A stretch of 56,659 bases of DNA, taken from Bacteroidota bacterium (GTDB lineage: Bacteria > Bacteroidota > Bacteroidia > Chitinophagales > Chitinophagaceae). Shown piece after piece: positions 18,811 to 27,713 of the stretch. Every line of letters starts with the position of its first letter. Position 1 is the stretch's first letter. The notes below the pieces were generated by a model. The model did not search any database. It was not told the origin of the DNA and saw only the letters and a list, made by a program, of their open reading frames with translations. The stretch spans positions 1 through 56,659 of the forward strand of contig JAUZOD010000025.1 in the NCBI GenBank assembly GCA_030706635.1, given 5' to 3'. The position numbers and the translations under genes were made by a program.

Positions 18811-19266
18811 TCAGCCTTTCTCAATTCCTTTGGAAAGATGCCTTCCGAGCACTTCCACTTTAACCCGGACGATACCGCGTCCTGTATAACTCAAACGGTG
18901 GGCAGCTGCGCGGCTCAAATCTATAAGGCGCGGATTTCGTGGATGCATCCGGTCATTGATACGCAGAATCACTGACTTTTTGTTTCTCAGGTTGGTAACC
19001 CGTACCCAATTATTCATGGGAATGATGTTGCTGGCCCCTGAAAGCTTATCCTGGTGGAATATTTCTCCACAGGCTGTTTTACGGCCTTCGAATTTATTTG
19101 CATAGTAACTGGCCGTTCCGTAATGGGTGGGATACTTTTTTACCAGTTTGGCTGAAGACTTCTTACCACTGTGTTTCCGGGCATGCGGAGGGCCATGGGA
19201 TTTCTCCTGTGCCCGCACCTGAAATGCCATGGCAAACAGGCCCATCAGGAAGACGATTCTTTTCAT
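18811..19266 (-). CDS. RlpA-like double-psi beta-barrel protein
   Basis: A 151-residue secreted protein with a signal peptide (MKRIVFLMGLFAMAFQVRA) and one RlpA domain: GTASYYANKFEGRKTACGE, KLSGASNIIPMNNWVRV, VILRINDRMHPRNPRLIDLS and GIVRVKVEVL. RlpA proteins are septal lytic transglycosylases or peptidoglycan-binding proteins. The C-terminal SPOR domain of E. coli RlpA is missing. It follows the L,D-transpeptidase gene on the same strand, so both may serve cell wall remodelling. A heptamer hairpin repeat separates them. Confidence 0.88.
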   Translation of the reverse strand: MKRIVFLMGLFAMAFQVRAQEKSHGPPHARKHSGKKSSAKLVKKYPTHYGTASYYANKFEGRKTACGEIFHQDKLSGASNIIPMNNWVRVTNLRNKKSVILRINDRMHPRNPRLIDLSRAAAHRLSYTGRGIVRVKVEVLGRHLSKGIEKG

Positions 19267-19282
19267 GAGGATTGATTGAGAT

Positions 19283-19373
19283 GTTGATGGTATATGGTGG
19301 ATGGTGGATGGAGTCTAGTTGTGAATCCGCACATGAGATCCATCCACCATATACCATCAACCCTTTCCTATTC
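19283..19373. repeat. Heptamer array-loop-inverted array element (copy A)
   Basis: Plus strand: units of the type TGGTATA/TGGTGGA, then a loop containing GAATCCGCACATGAGATC, then inverted units (CCATCCACCATATACC). It ends in CCTTTCCTATTC, whose complement GAATAGGAAAGG also borders copies B and C. The TAG stop of the L,D-transpeptidase gene (19368-19370) lies in that border. The element sits between two minus-strand genes. Confidence 0.8.
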
Positions 19374-21041
19374 AACGCTTTTATTAGCGAAATATTTCTG
19401 GCTGAGATAACGGTCTTCGTCATAAATATCCTCATAAAACCTGATCTGGCCGCCTTTTCCTTCACAGGTAAAATATCGGATAAACAGCGGAAGCCGCTGG
19501 AAACCACTGACCACATGCTTTTCCTGCCGGTTCACCCAGGCTTTCAGCGTGTCGGATGGGTATTTCAGGGTGTCTTTCCTGACCAGAAAATCGGCAAATT
19601 TCTTCCATTCTTTTACCCGGACACACCCGTGGCTCAGGGCGCGGTAAGATTTGCCAAACATCCACCGCACGTTGGTATCGTGCAGGTACACACTGTATTT
19701 ATTCCTGAAATTGAATTTAATCACGCCCAGGGAATTATCATCCCCCTGTTTTTGTTTGATCTGATAGGGGAAATGATTCTTGTTCAGCCTGGACCATTTG
19801 ATAAGGTGCGGATCCAGCACGCTGTCGTTCTTGTCCACCACCATCAGGTTTTCCTTATCCAGAAAGTCCACATTCTGGCGAATCTTCGGCAACATCTCTT
19901 TAAAAATAATACTGTACGGAACGGTCCACTGCGGCATGGTGATGAAATTGGAGATTTCGCTGGTCAGCACAGGCGTCCGGGTCTGGGGGCCGCCGACGAT
20001 CACCCGGGAGGAAAATACGAGCGTGTCGTGATCCCGGATCTCCAGCGTGAAGCTCGGAAGATTCACCCAGGCATAGGTTTCCGGCAACGAATCCGGAAGC
20101 TTTTTATAACGGTCAAGAGTAATCGCAATCCGTTTGAACTTTTCCTCATCGGTATTATTCAGTTTATCGATCAGCGGATCAGAAATCCTGCCCGTCAGTT
20201 TAAATCCGTACTTTTTCTGATATTTCCTGATGGCAATTTTAAATCCTGTCGTATCCAATGCGGCCGTGCTGTCCGGCAGATTTCCTGTTTCCTGCAGACG
20301 TCTTTGAAATAATTTAAAAAACGCAACAGAATCAGTGTAAGGATAAGGCAGATGGGTATAAGGTGCAAAGGAGGCCCCTGCCAGAAATCCGGGAATATAA
20401 GCGATCAGCGAATCATACCCCTTTGCTCTGGGTTCGAAGCCATGCAATACCGGGTTTACGTTATCCTGCTGAAGCGCTTCATTCAGGGCGTTTGTATAGA
20501 GCTGGTCGGGCAATACGGAATCGGTTCTGAGGGTCACACTGTCGTAAGGAATGCGCCCCTGCTTAAGGTCCTTCACCAGGCGAAAAAATGCATCTGTCAT
20601 CAACAAATCGGCCCTCGCCCACAGGGCTGCGTTCTTCCTGGCGTTGCTGTCAACCTGAAAAACGCGCTGAATGAAAGACAGCATATGGGCATGATAATCG
20701 TTAGGGAACAAGCCAAGAAACCGGCCGTTCCTTATAAAATTCAGCAGGGAATCTCCTGCAGGTCTTGTTTGATCTTCCCTGAACCAAAGTGGATGATACT
20801 GATTCGCTTCATAAAAACTATCTACCAGAACAGGATATGAAAAACTAACGGAATCATTCAACTTACCCTTGTTTTCTTTCATATAAGCCAGGGTGTTCCG
20901 GATGTCTTCGGCTGTTCTCTCGGAAAGTTTGGCCGGGTTGGTCACTATATCCTTCTCCGGCGGTTTGCGGTTATTTTTGCATTGAACAAGGGAAAAAACG
21001 GAAAACATGAATATCCATAAAGAAATACTGTATTGTCTCAT
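19368..21041 (-). CDS. L,D-transpeptidase lipoprotein (YcbB-like)
   Basis: A 557-residue murein L,D-transpeptidase, which makes 3-3 crosslinks in peptidoglycan. It has a lipoprotein signal (LVQC, C21). A helical domain and a peptidoglycan-binding segment follow (about 265-300: TGFKIAIRKYQKKYGFKLTG). The YkuD catalytic domain ends with HDTNVRWMFGKSYRALSHGC (470-473, catalytic Cys473), VRV, and a conserved His upstream. Length and order fit the YcbB/LdtD group. The neighbouring rlpA-like gene and the dipeptidase relic also concern the cell wall. Confidence 0.9.
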   Translation of the reverse strand: MRQYSISLWIFMFSVFSLVQCKNNRKPPEKDIVTNPAKLSERTAEDIRNTLAYMKENKGKLNDSVSFSYPVLVDSFYEANQYHPLWFREDQTRPAGDSLLNFIRNGRFLGLFPNDYHAHMLSFIQRVFQVDSNARKNAALWARADLLMTDAFFRLVKDLKQGRIPYDSVTLRTDSVLPDQLYTNALNEALQQDNVNPVLHGFEPRAKGYDSLIAYIPGFLAGASFAPYTHLPYPYTDSVAFFKLFQRRLQETGNLPDSTAALDTTGFKIAIRKYQKKYGFKLTGRISDPLIDKLNNTDEEKFKRIAITLDRYKKLPDSLPETYAWVNLPSFTLEIRDHDTLVFSSRVIVGGPQTRTPVLTSEISNFITMPQWTVPYSIIFKEMLPKIRQNVDFLDKENLMVVDKNDSVLDPHLIKWSRLNKNHFPYQIKQKQGDDNSLGVIKFNFRNKYSVYLHDTNVRWMFGKSYRALSHGCVRVKEWKKFADFLVRKDTLKYPSDTLKAWVNRQEKHVVSGFQRLPLFIRYFTCEGKGGQIRFYEDIYDEDRYLSQKYFANKSVE

Positions 21042-21105
21042 CTGAAGGAGCCTGGGTTGAATAACTGAATTAGAGCGCCGGATCTTTAAAGAAACGACTT
21101 ATTAT

Positions 21106-21290
21106 ATGAAAAACAAAATAATGCCACCGGGGGGTTTTGCTCTCTTTTTTATGTTATTTCTAACAGTAAAATCCCCGGATATCTTCTCCCAGACTTTGCC
21201 CGAAAGCAAATATGGTCTCGTTGTGGTCAACAGCATTTGCCTTTATCAGCAAACCCTGCTGCAGCATCCCGAAAAAAAGATGTTGCCATT
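21106..21290 (+). pseudogene. 5' fragment of a D-Ala-D-Ala dipeptidase (VanX-like, M15D)
   Basis: The first about 60 codons form a signal peptide (FALFFMLFLTV) followed by ESKYGLVVVNSICLYQQTLL and QHPEKKM. This is the start expected of secreted M15D dipeptidases, whose mature part begins with a KYGL-V-(N/D)-LY-Q-NP-K pattern. The similarity stops at about 21285, just before the aroC stop codon at 21295, and the frame then runs antisense into aroC. The catalytic H-D-H domain is absent. The likely cause is a deletion that joined the gene start to the aroC end. It is divergent from the L,D-transpeptidase gene. Confidence 0.5.
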
Positions 21291-21294
21291 CGCG

Positions 21295-22302
21295 TCATGC
21301 TGTTGGAAGAATCCGGGGAATGCGTTGCTCGAGTAAAAGAAAATCTGCCAGCACCAAGGCGGTCACCGCCTCCAGTACAACCGGCACACGCAGGGCGATG
21401 CAGAGATCATGGCGCCCTTTCACCGAGAAATTCTCCATTTTACCGGTTTCCCAATTGAGGGTATGCTGTTCCCTGGGCGTAGAAGAAGTCGGTTTTATTG
21501 CGATCCGTAAAACGAGTTCATTACCATTGGTGATTCCGCCCACAACGCCACCCGCGTGATTGGTAACGGTTTTTCCTTCCTTATTCTGAATGGCGTCATT
21601 GTGTTCAAGGCCAAACATCTTTGCGGCGGCAAATCCGGTTCCAAACTCAATCCCCCTGACGGCGGGAATGGCAAATGCGATATGAGCGATCTGGGATTCC
21701 ACGCTGTCAAAAAATGGCTCGCCCAGAGAAGCCGGAAGATCACGAACCCTGCATTCCACGATGCCTCCGACAGAATCCTTGGCATCAATAGCTCTTTGCA
21801 AACCAGCTTCAACGTCGGTCAATCCGCCAATCTCGGTAATCTTCGCTTCTACCTCCGTATGAACAGTTTTCAATAATTTTTTTGCGATCACACCGGCGGC
21901 TACCAGGGCTACGGTCAAACGGCCGCTGAAATGGCCTCCTCCCCGGTAATCTTCGAAGCCGCCAAATTTCTGATGGGCAACAAAATCTGCATGACCGGGC
22001 CTCGGGATGGCCCTCAATTTTTCGTAATCCGAGGAGCGGGTATTATTGTTTTCAAAAAGTATCGTGATGGGAGCACCCGTTGTTTTATCGTTGAAAATAC
22101 CACTCTTGAACAATGGCAGATCCGATTCCTGGCGGGGCGTCGTGCCCTTTTGAATGCCGCCTTTTCTTCTTTCCGTATCTTTCTGAAAATCTTCTTCATG
22201 CAGCGAAAGCCCTGCCGGGCAACCATCAACAACCAGGCCCACAGACGCCCCGTGTGATTCACCAAAAATGGTTATTCTGAAGAGGCGGCCAAAAGAGTTC
22301 AT
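21295..22302 (-). CDS. aroC: Chorismate synthase
   Basis: A 335-residue FMN-dependent chorismate synthase, the last step of the shikimate pathway (EPSP to chorismate). The start MNSFGRLFRITIFGESHG is diagnostic. IPRPGHADF, GGGHFSGRLTVALVAAGVIA and the C-terminal KGRHDLC and VPVVLEAVTALVLAD are present. It is slightly shorter than the usual 350-360 residues, mainly at the C-terminus, where it abuts the dipeptidase relic. It is the last gene of the aromatic cluster, 19 bp after aroA. Confidence 0.95.
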   Translation of the reverse strand: MNSFGRLFRITIFGESHGASVGLVVDGCPAGLSLHEEDFQKDTERRKGGIQKGTTPRQESDLPLFKSGIFNDKTTGAPITILFENNNTRSSDYEKLRAIPRPGHADFVAHQKFGGFEDYRGGGHFSGRLTVALVAAGVIAKKLLKTVHTEVEAKITEIGGLTDVEAGLQRAIDAKDSVGGIVECRVRDLPASLGEPFFDSVESQIAHIAFAIPAVRGIEFGTGFAAAKMFGLEHNDAIQNKEGKTVTNHAGGVVGGITNGNELVLRIAIKPTSSTPREQHTLNWETGKMENFSVKGRHDLCIALRVPVVLEAVTALVLADFLLLEQRIPRILPTA

Positions 22303-22321
22303 AATGAGGGGCTATATGATG

Positions 22322-23620
22322 TTAAAAAATTTCGTCCAAAACATGAATGGATGCGCCCAGCTTTTCGAGGTCTTTAAAAAAGTCAGGATATGATTTATTG
22401 ATGGCGTCGGCCTTTTCTATCAGCACCGGACCGTTTGCCCTTAAGGCCGCTACAGCAGCGGCCATCGCGATCCGGTGATCGTGATGAGAATGAACGGAGC
22501 CCGAATTCAACTCATGCACCCCTTTAACGCCCATGGTATCTTCATTCAGCAGGACGGTCACCCCAAGCTTGGCGAATTCTTCCTGCAGGGTCAGCCCGCG
22601 ATTACTTTCTTTATGGGCCAGCCGGCTCACGCCTTTAATGAAACTGGATCCGTTGCAGCAGGAAGCCAGTGCAACCAGGGGAGGAAAAAGATCCGGACAA
22701 TCCGTTGCATCAAAATGAAACCCGTTTAGCATAATCGGGTGATCTGCCCCGACCCTGATTTCTGATTTTGAAACCTGAAGGGGAACACCCGCGTCCCGAA
22801 TGGCCTGAAGTATGGCCTTGTCTGCCTGGGTGGAATCCGGATCCAGCCCCCGGATGACACAACGGCCGGCAATGGCAGCAGCCACCAATAAAAACGAAGC
22901 TCCGCTCCAGTCCCCTTCCACGGTATACTCAACAACAGCATCCGGTCTTGCGTGGCTTTCTTCGGAAAAATGAAAAGTCTCATAATTATGATTCTCCGGT
23001 ACTTTCAAATTAAAATCCCGCATAACCTTAAGCGTTAGATCGATGTAGGGACGGCTTTTAAGATTGGTTACCCGGATAGAAACATTTTTTGCATCCGCAG
23101 CAGAATAAGCCATTAATAATCCTGTGAGAAACTGGGAACTGAGCGACCCGTCAGTCTGTATATCTTTGGGCACCAGGGGGCCTTTTAATTGCAGCGGGAG
23201 TTTGCCCAGATTCGATTGCAGTTCTATGCCGAGCAAGGGAAAGATCCGGTCAAAAAAATCCATCGGGCGGCTCAGCAGGCTCCCCTCTCCTTCTATCGTC
23301 ATCCGCTGGTCACTGAGCGCTACCAGGGGAGCAAACATGCGAATGCCCAGACCGCTTTCGCCACAATTCACAAAATCACTGACTGGTTTGACGCCTTTGC
23401 TGCTGATGTGAAGGGAACCGTCCGCGAGGTTTTCAACAAGAGCACCGAGATCACGGATGACCCCGATGGCGGCGTGATCGTCATTGGAAGATCCGGGGTT
23501 TTTAATGATGCTTTCGCCGGCCGAGATCAGGGCAGCGGCGCAGGCCCTCTGCATTGAGCTTTTGGAAGCCGGAGCCGGAAGGGTTCCCCGAATGGCAGAA
23601 GGTGAAATAGTAACGTTCAT
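22322..23620 (-). CDS. aroA: 3-phosphoshikimate 1-carboxyvinyltransferase (EPSP synthase)
   Basis: A 432-residue EPSP synthase that joins phosphoenolpyruvate to shikimate 3-phosphate. Seen motifs: PASKSSMQRACAAAL (shikimate binding), GSLSSQFLTGLLMA, CPDLFPPLVALA, HKESNR, HHDHRIAMA and KSYPDFFKDLEKLG. The loop that is usually GNAGTAMRPL (it lines the PEP and glyphosate site) is here NCGESGLGIRMFAPL, longer and different. It lies 6 bp after aroB and 19 bp before aroC, so it is translated from the same message. Confidence 0.94.
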   Translation of the reverse strand: MNVTISPSAIRGTLPAPASKSSMQRACAAALISAGESIIKNPGSSNDDHAAIGVIRDLGALVENLADGSLHISSKGVKPVSDFVNCGESGLGIRMFAPLVALSDQRMTIEGEGSLLSRPMDFFDRIFPLLGIELQSNLGKLPLQLKGPLVPKDIQTDGSLSSQFLTGLLMAYSAADAKNVSIRVTNLKSRPYIDLTLKVMRDFNLKVPENHNYETFHFSEESHARPDAVVEYTVEGDWSGASFLLVAAAIAGRCVIRGLDPDSTQADKAILQAIRDAGVPLQVSKSEIRVGADHPIMLNGFHFDATDCPDLFPPLVALASCCNGSSFIKGVSRLAHKESNRGLTLQEEFAKLGVTVLLNEDTMGVKGVHELNSGSVHSHHDHRIAMAAAVAALRANGPVLIEKADAINKSYPDFFKDLEKLGASIHVLDEIF

Positions 23621-23626
23621 CTTATT

Positions 23627-24658
23627 TTATCTGGCTCTCGAAATGGAATAAATAAGTTTTTCCAGCTGCTTCATGGGAATCGGTTTTACAACGGCATTTC
23701 CGATTTTCTCCAGCAAAACATAGTTCATGATATCCCGGGTTTTCTTTTTATCCATGCGCATCAGTTCCATGATCTTTCCGAAATCCATATACAGATCCGT
23801 GGGGAGGCCGTATTTCTCCAGAAGTGCCGTAATCCTGGCCGCTTCCTTAAAATCCATCAATTCTTCTGAAATCAGGCAGGCCGCTTTGATTCCGATAGCC
23901 ACGGCATGACCGTGCGGAAGTTTATAAGTATTTTCTACGGCATGGCCCAGGGTATGACCAAAATTCAACAGCTTCCGGTCGCCTTGTTCAAATTCATCTT
24001 TCAATACCACCGCCGATTTGATCATCACATTTTTCCGGATCAGCGCAGCGAGTGCTTTTTTATTCTTCCGGTAGTATTGCAGAGAGTTTTTTTCCAGTTC
24101 TTTAAAAAGGCCCGCATCTTTTATGGCCGCATGTTTGATTACTTCCGCAAATCCATTTACCCATTCATCTTGCGGCAGGGTTTGCAGCAGGGAAATATCA
24201 TAGTAAAGAAACCCTGGCTGCTGTATCGTTCCAACCAGATTTTTGTAGTTTCCCACATCTATTCCATTTTTCCCACCGATAGAAGCGTCCACCATGCCCA
24301 GCACGGAAGTCGGGACAAACCCAAAAGGTATGCCGCGCATATATACAGAAGCCGCAAATCCGCTGATGTCGGTAACCACCCCACCGCCAACACCCACCAG
24401 GGTCGTTTTCCGGTCGGCCCCATATTCAATGAGCTGTTCCACGATCCGGTCAATGGTCTCCTGGGTTTTGTAGGATTCTCCCGGCGGGATAACGACTACG
24501 CGGGATCCTTTGAAATATTTTTTGTGCAGATCAAAAACATGCTGGTCGGTGATGTAGATAACATGTTCTTTATCCGTAACCTTATTGATCTGCGTAAAGG
24601 ATGCATCAAAATAGCAGGTCGTTCTGGAGGAAGAAAAGGAAAATGTTTTCTTTTGCAT
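23627..24658 (-). CDS. aroB: 3-dehydroquinate synthase
   Basis: A 343-residue NAD-dependent enzyme that converts DAHP to 3-dehydroquinate. NAD-binding GVGGGVVTDISGFAAS, YKNLVGTIQQPG, and the zinc ligands in FAEVIKHAAIKD, NFGHTLGHAVE and LPHGHAVAIG are all present. The start follows the DAHP synthase stop by 16 bp. Length is normal. Confidence 0.95.
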   Translation of the reverse strand: MQKKTFSFSSSRTTCYFDASFTQINKVTDKEHVIYITDQHVFDLHKKYFKGSRVVVIPPGESYKTQETIDRIVEQLIEYGADRKTTLVGVGGGVVTDISGFAASVYMRGIPFGFVPTSVLGMVDASIGGKNGIDVGNYKNLVGTIQQPGFLYYDISLLQTLPQDEWVNGFAEVIKHAAIKDAGLFKELEKNSLQYYRKNKKALAALIRKNVMIKSAVVLKDEFEQGDRKLLNFGHTLGHAVENTYKLPHGHAVAIGIKAACLISEELMDFKEAARITALLEKYGLPTDLYMDFGKIMELMRMDKKKTRDIMNYVLLEKIGNAVVKPIPMKQLEKLIYSISRAR

Positions 24659-24674
24659 ACCCTGGGTTAAAGGT

Positions 24675-25760
24675 TCATGAATTCATCACTTTGTTCTGAT
24701 GGTTGATACTCTCCATATGCACTGCATCAAAATACTTGGTTATGAATTCCTTGCTCAGCCCGAGTTTATCCCCTTTTTTAAAAGCCCTTTCCAGAATGGA
24801 ATTCCAGCGGTTGGTCTGCAGGATGGTAATATTATTTTCCTTCTTGTATAAGCCGATCTTTTCCGATATTTTCATGCGTTCACCAATGATCTGCATCAGC
24901 TCATCATCCAGATGGTTGATCTGTTGCCTTAATTTCTCCAGTGCTGCGTGATATTCTTCAGAAGCAACATCTTCTTTTCTCCAGCGGATGCTATTGAGCA
25001 TTTCAGCCAGTCTTTCAGGCGTTACCTGCTGTTTCGCATCGCTCCAGGCTTTATCAGGATCAACATGACTTTCAATGATCAGTCCGTCAAAATCCAGGTC
25101 AATCGCCGTTTGAGCCACATCCAGCAGAATATCCCGCCGGCCGCAGATATGCGATGGATCGTTGATAAACAACATATCGGGAAACCGGCGTTTCATTTCA
25201 ATGGCCAGATGCCACATCGGTGCATTCCGGTATTCTGAATTTCCATAAGAGCTGAATCCGCGGTGAATGAGTCCGATTTGCTTGATGCCAGCTTTGGCAA
25301 CACGTTCCACCGCACCGATCCAAAGTTCAATGTCGGGGTTAATCGGGTTCTTGATCAGCACCGGCACATCCACGCCTTTCAGCGCATCAGCAACATCCTG
25401 CACACTGAACGGGTTGACGGTTGTTCTGGCGCCCAGCCACAGAATGTCCACTTCAAAATGAAGCGCATCTTCCACCTGTTTGGCCGTAGCCACTTCCACA
25501 GCTACCGGTATACCCGTAACTTTTCTTGCACTCTGCAACCAGGGCAGGCCTTTGGTTCCGATGCCTTCGAAACTTCCCGGGCGTGTACGGGGTTTCCAGA
25601 TACCCGCCCGCATTACGTCAACCTTTCCGGTGCGCTGCAGCTGTACGGCGGTCTCCATCACCTGCTCTTCCGTTTCCGCGCTGCAGGGACCGGAAATAAT
25701 CAACGGGCGTTTGATCCAGGCCTGTTGGGTAATTTCTTTCATTGATTTTGCTTCTGTCAT
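24675..25760 (-). CDS. Bifunctional DAHP synthase / chorismate mutase
   Basis: A 361-residue fusion. The N-terminal type I-beta DAHP synthase (about 1-265; GPCSAETEEQV, RAGIWKPRTRPGSFEG, LIHRGFSSYG, INDPSHICGRR, DGLIIESHV) condenses PEP and erythrose 4-phosphate. The C-terminal AroQ chorismate mutase (about 275-361; LEKLRQQINHLDDELMQII, RMKISEKIGLYK) makes prephenate. This order is known from Porphyromonas and Prevotella, where the mutase also serves feedback control. It supplies the mutase that the mono-functional PheA and TyrA here lack. Starts upstream of 25760 lie in repeat DNA and are rejected. Confidence 0.94.
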   Translation of the reverse strand: MTEAKSMKEITQQAWIKRPLIISGPCSAETEEQVMETAVQLQRTGKVDVMRAGIWKPRTRPGSFEGIGTKGLPWLQSARKVTGIPVAVEVATAKQVEDALHFEVDILWLGARTTVNPFSVQDVADALKGVDVPVLIKNPINPDIELWIGAVERVAKAGIKQIGLIHRGFSSYGNSEYRNAPMWHLAIEMKRRFPDMLFINDPSHICGRRDILLDVAQTAIDLDFDGLIIESHVDPDKAWSDAKQQVTPERLAEMLNSIRWRKEDVASEEYHAALEKLRQQINHLDDELMQIIGERMKISEKIGLYKKENNITILQTNRWNSILERAFKKGDKLGLSKEFITKYFDAVHMESINHQNKVMNS

Positions 25761-25766
25761 ATAGAT

Positions 25767-25882
25767 CTGATTTGAAAATTTGAAATCAAATGTGGAAATG
25801 TGCTGATGTGATAATGTGTAAATCAATCTACTGATTTTGTCTTCATTACCACATTATCACATTATCACATTATCACATTACC
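25767..25882. repeat. Octamer array-loop-inverted array (copy H)
   Basis: Left arm: units of the type ATGTGGAA, ATGTGCTG, ATGTGATA, ATGTGTAA. Right arm: four inverted units TA(C/T)CACAT. They can fold into a long hairpin between the deaD stop and the DAHP synthase start. The left end holds CTGATTTGAAAATTTGAAA (25767-25785), repeated exactly at 27602-27620. The deaD TAA stop lies inside the first unit of the transcript (GGTAATGT). Confidence 0.8.
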
Positions 25883-27539
25883 GACTATTCGCATCATTCA
25901 TCCTGATCCTCCTGCCCCTGTAATTTTTCCCGTCTATGGCGCGGATCATCTGCGGAGCTGATTTCCGGTCGATCTCCAGCCAGCTGTTCATTTCTTTCAT
26001 ATCGATCTTCCCCAGCACGTCCTTTTTCAGGTCACTCATATCCAATACAAACTGGAGGAAGCTGGCTTTGTAAAAACCATCTTTGGTGCCCAGGTTCACA
26101 AACAACTTGACGAAATCCCCGTTGCCGGGAGAAAATGTTTTCCGTGGCCTGTCCTGCCCGATGGGAATGCGCTCCCTTTGGCCGCGAACCAGCGTGCTGT
26201 CCCGCTGCGGTGCGCGCACATTAAGATCTTCCGAATTTTCATAGTATTTGAGAAACCGGTCAAATTCCATGGCGGCTACCCGCTTCAACACTTCTTCCTT
26301 ACTGATGTCCGCAAACTTATCGGCCAGCATGGGAACATAGGTTTCATAATCTCCGTGACTGATATCTGCCTGTAATAATTTCTCCATAAAATGAAAGAAC
26401 TGTTTGCGGCAAACATCTTTCCCGGTTGGAATTTCCACTTTCCGGAATGGAACCTGCACGATCCGTTCAATCTGCCGGAGCTTCCCGATTTCGCGGGAGT
26501 GAATGATGGAAAGACAAATACCTGTATTTCCTGCCCGGCCCGTTCTTCCGCTTCTGTGCGTGTACACTTCCACATCATCCGGTAGTTCGTAGTTGATCAC
26601 ATGGGTGATGCCCTGAACATCAATACCCCGGGCTGCCACGTCTGTGGCGATCAGCAATTGCAGGGCTTTTTCCCTGAACTCTCCCATCACTTTGTCCCGT
26701 TGCTGCTGCGTAAGGTCGCCATGCAGGGCGTCGATATCATAGCCTTCGCGGGTTAATTTTTCGGCAATATTTTGCGCGTCTGCCTTAGTTCTGGTAAAGA
26801 TGATACCGTAAATACCCGGGTTAAAATCAATCAGCCGTTTCAATGCTTCAAAACGGTGGTGCGCGTTGGTAATAAAATACTGATGGTCAACCATTTTATT
26901 GGCTGTGTTCGTTTTGCCAACGGTGATCTCATACGGATCCTTCATGTATTTGCGGCTCACCCGCTTGATTTCCGCCGGCATGGTGGCGCTGAATAACCAG
27001 GTTGCATCCCTTTTCGGGGTGTTCTTCAGAATAAATTCAATATCATCCTGGAACCCCATATTCAACATTTCATCCGCTTCATCCAGAACCACGTATTTAA
27101 TTTCTTCCAGATTGATGGCCTTGCGTTCGATGAGGTCAATCAGGCGGCCAGGAGTAGCCACAACGATATGTACGCCTCTGCGAAGATCCCGGATCTGCAT
27201 ACCAATAGCTGAACCGCCATATACCGCCAACACCTGGACAGAGGGCATGAATTTTTTAAAAAGTTCTATTTCACTTACTATCTGAAGGCAAAGTTCACGG
27301 GTAGGACAAACCACCAGCGCCTGCGGGAACCGCTGCTCCAGGTTCAAAAGCTGCAACAATGGCAAGCCAAAAGCCGCTGTTTTTCCGGTTCCTGTCTGGG
27401 CCAGGCCCACGAGATCTTTCGTACCACTCAGTAATACAGGAATGGCCTTCTCCTGTATGGGGGTTGGCTGGGTAAACCCAAGTGCCGCAACGGCTTGCAG
27501 CAACGCCTCGTTTAAACCCAACCCTTCAAATGTGCTCAT
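25878..27539 (-). CDS. DEAD-box RNA helicase with DbpA-type RNA-binding domain
   Basis: A 553-residue ATP-dependent RNA helicase of the DeaD/CsdA type. Motifs: FTQPTPIQEKAIP (Q), AQTGTGKTAAF (I), PTRELCLQ (Ia), DEADEMLNMGF (II), FSATMP (III), ATDVAARGID (V) and HRSGRTGRAG (VI). The C-terminal 75 residues fit the DbpA RNA-binding domain (FVKLFVNLGTKDGFYKASFL). It probably acts in ribosome assembly and cold-phase RNA unfolding. It interrupts the aromatic gene cluster and is bracketed by octamer repeat elements. The ATG at 27539 is preferred over a start 14 codons upstream. Confidence 0.94.
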   Translation of the reverse strand: MSTFEGLGLNEALLQAVAALGFTQPTPIQEKAIPVLLSGTKDLVGLAQTGTGKTAAFGLPLLQLLNLEQRFPQALVVCPTRELCLQIVSEIELFKKFMPSVQVLAVYGGSAIGMQIRDLRRGVHIVVATPGRLIDLIERKAINLEEIKYVVLDEADEMLNMGFQDDIEFILKNTPKRDATWLFSATMPAEIKRVSRKYMKDPYEITVGKTNTANKMVDHQYFITNAHHRFEALKRLIDFNPGIYGIIFTRTKADAQNIAEKLTREGYDIDALHGDLTQQQRDKVMGEFREKALQLLIATDVAARGIDVQGITHVINYELPDDVEVYTHRSGRTGRAGNTGICLSIIHSREIGKLRQIERIVQVPFRKVEIPTGKDVCRKQFFHFMEKLLQADISHGDYETYVPMLADKFADISKEEVLKRVAAMEFDRFLKYYENSEDLNVRAPQRDSTLVRGQRERIPIGQDRPRKTFSPGNGDFVKLFVNLGTKDGFYKASFLQFVLDMSDLKKDVLGKIDMKEMNSWLEIDRKSAPQMIRAIDGKNYRGRRIRMNDANSR

Positions 27540-27601
27540 ACTGTTCAAAAATTTTGCGCAAAGGTACGATTTCTGTGCCAAGAGCCTGTGGGGCGGATGT
27601 G

Positions 27602-27713
27602 CTGATTTGAAAATTTGAAAATGTGTAAATGCTCCGGTGTGTCACCCCATTTTCAAATTCCCACATTTTCAAATCTTCAAATCAGCACATTACCACATTT
27701 CCACATCAGCACC
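27602..27713. repeat. Octamer array-loop-inverted array (copy I)
   Basis: Read in the transcript direction (minus) it is a run of octamers of the type GNNNAT(G/T)T: GCTGATGT, GGAAATGT, GGTAATGT, GCTGATTT, GAAGATTT, GAAAATGT. Then come a short loop and inverted units. It begins directly after the tyrA stop (27714) and ends before the deaD start. It shares the 19-bp CTGATTTGAAAATTTGAAA with copy H. Confidence 0.8.

Noticed and set aside
19283-19373. Simple rho-independent terminator instead of a repeat element
   Set aside because: The inverted arms can fold, but there is no T run, and the loop core and border recur at four other loci, so a repeat family explains it better.
25761-25826. Longer N-terminus for the DAHP synthase-chorismate mutase gene
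   Set aside because: The extra 22 codons lie in the octamer repeat element. The family starts near MTEAKSMKEIT.
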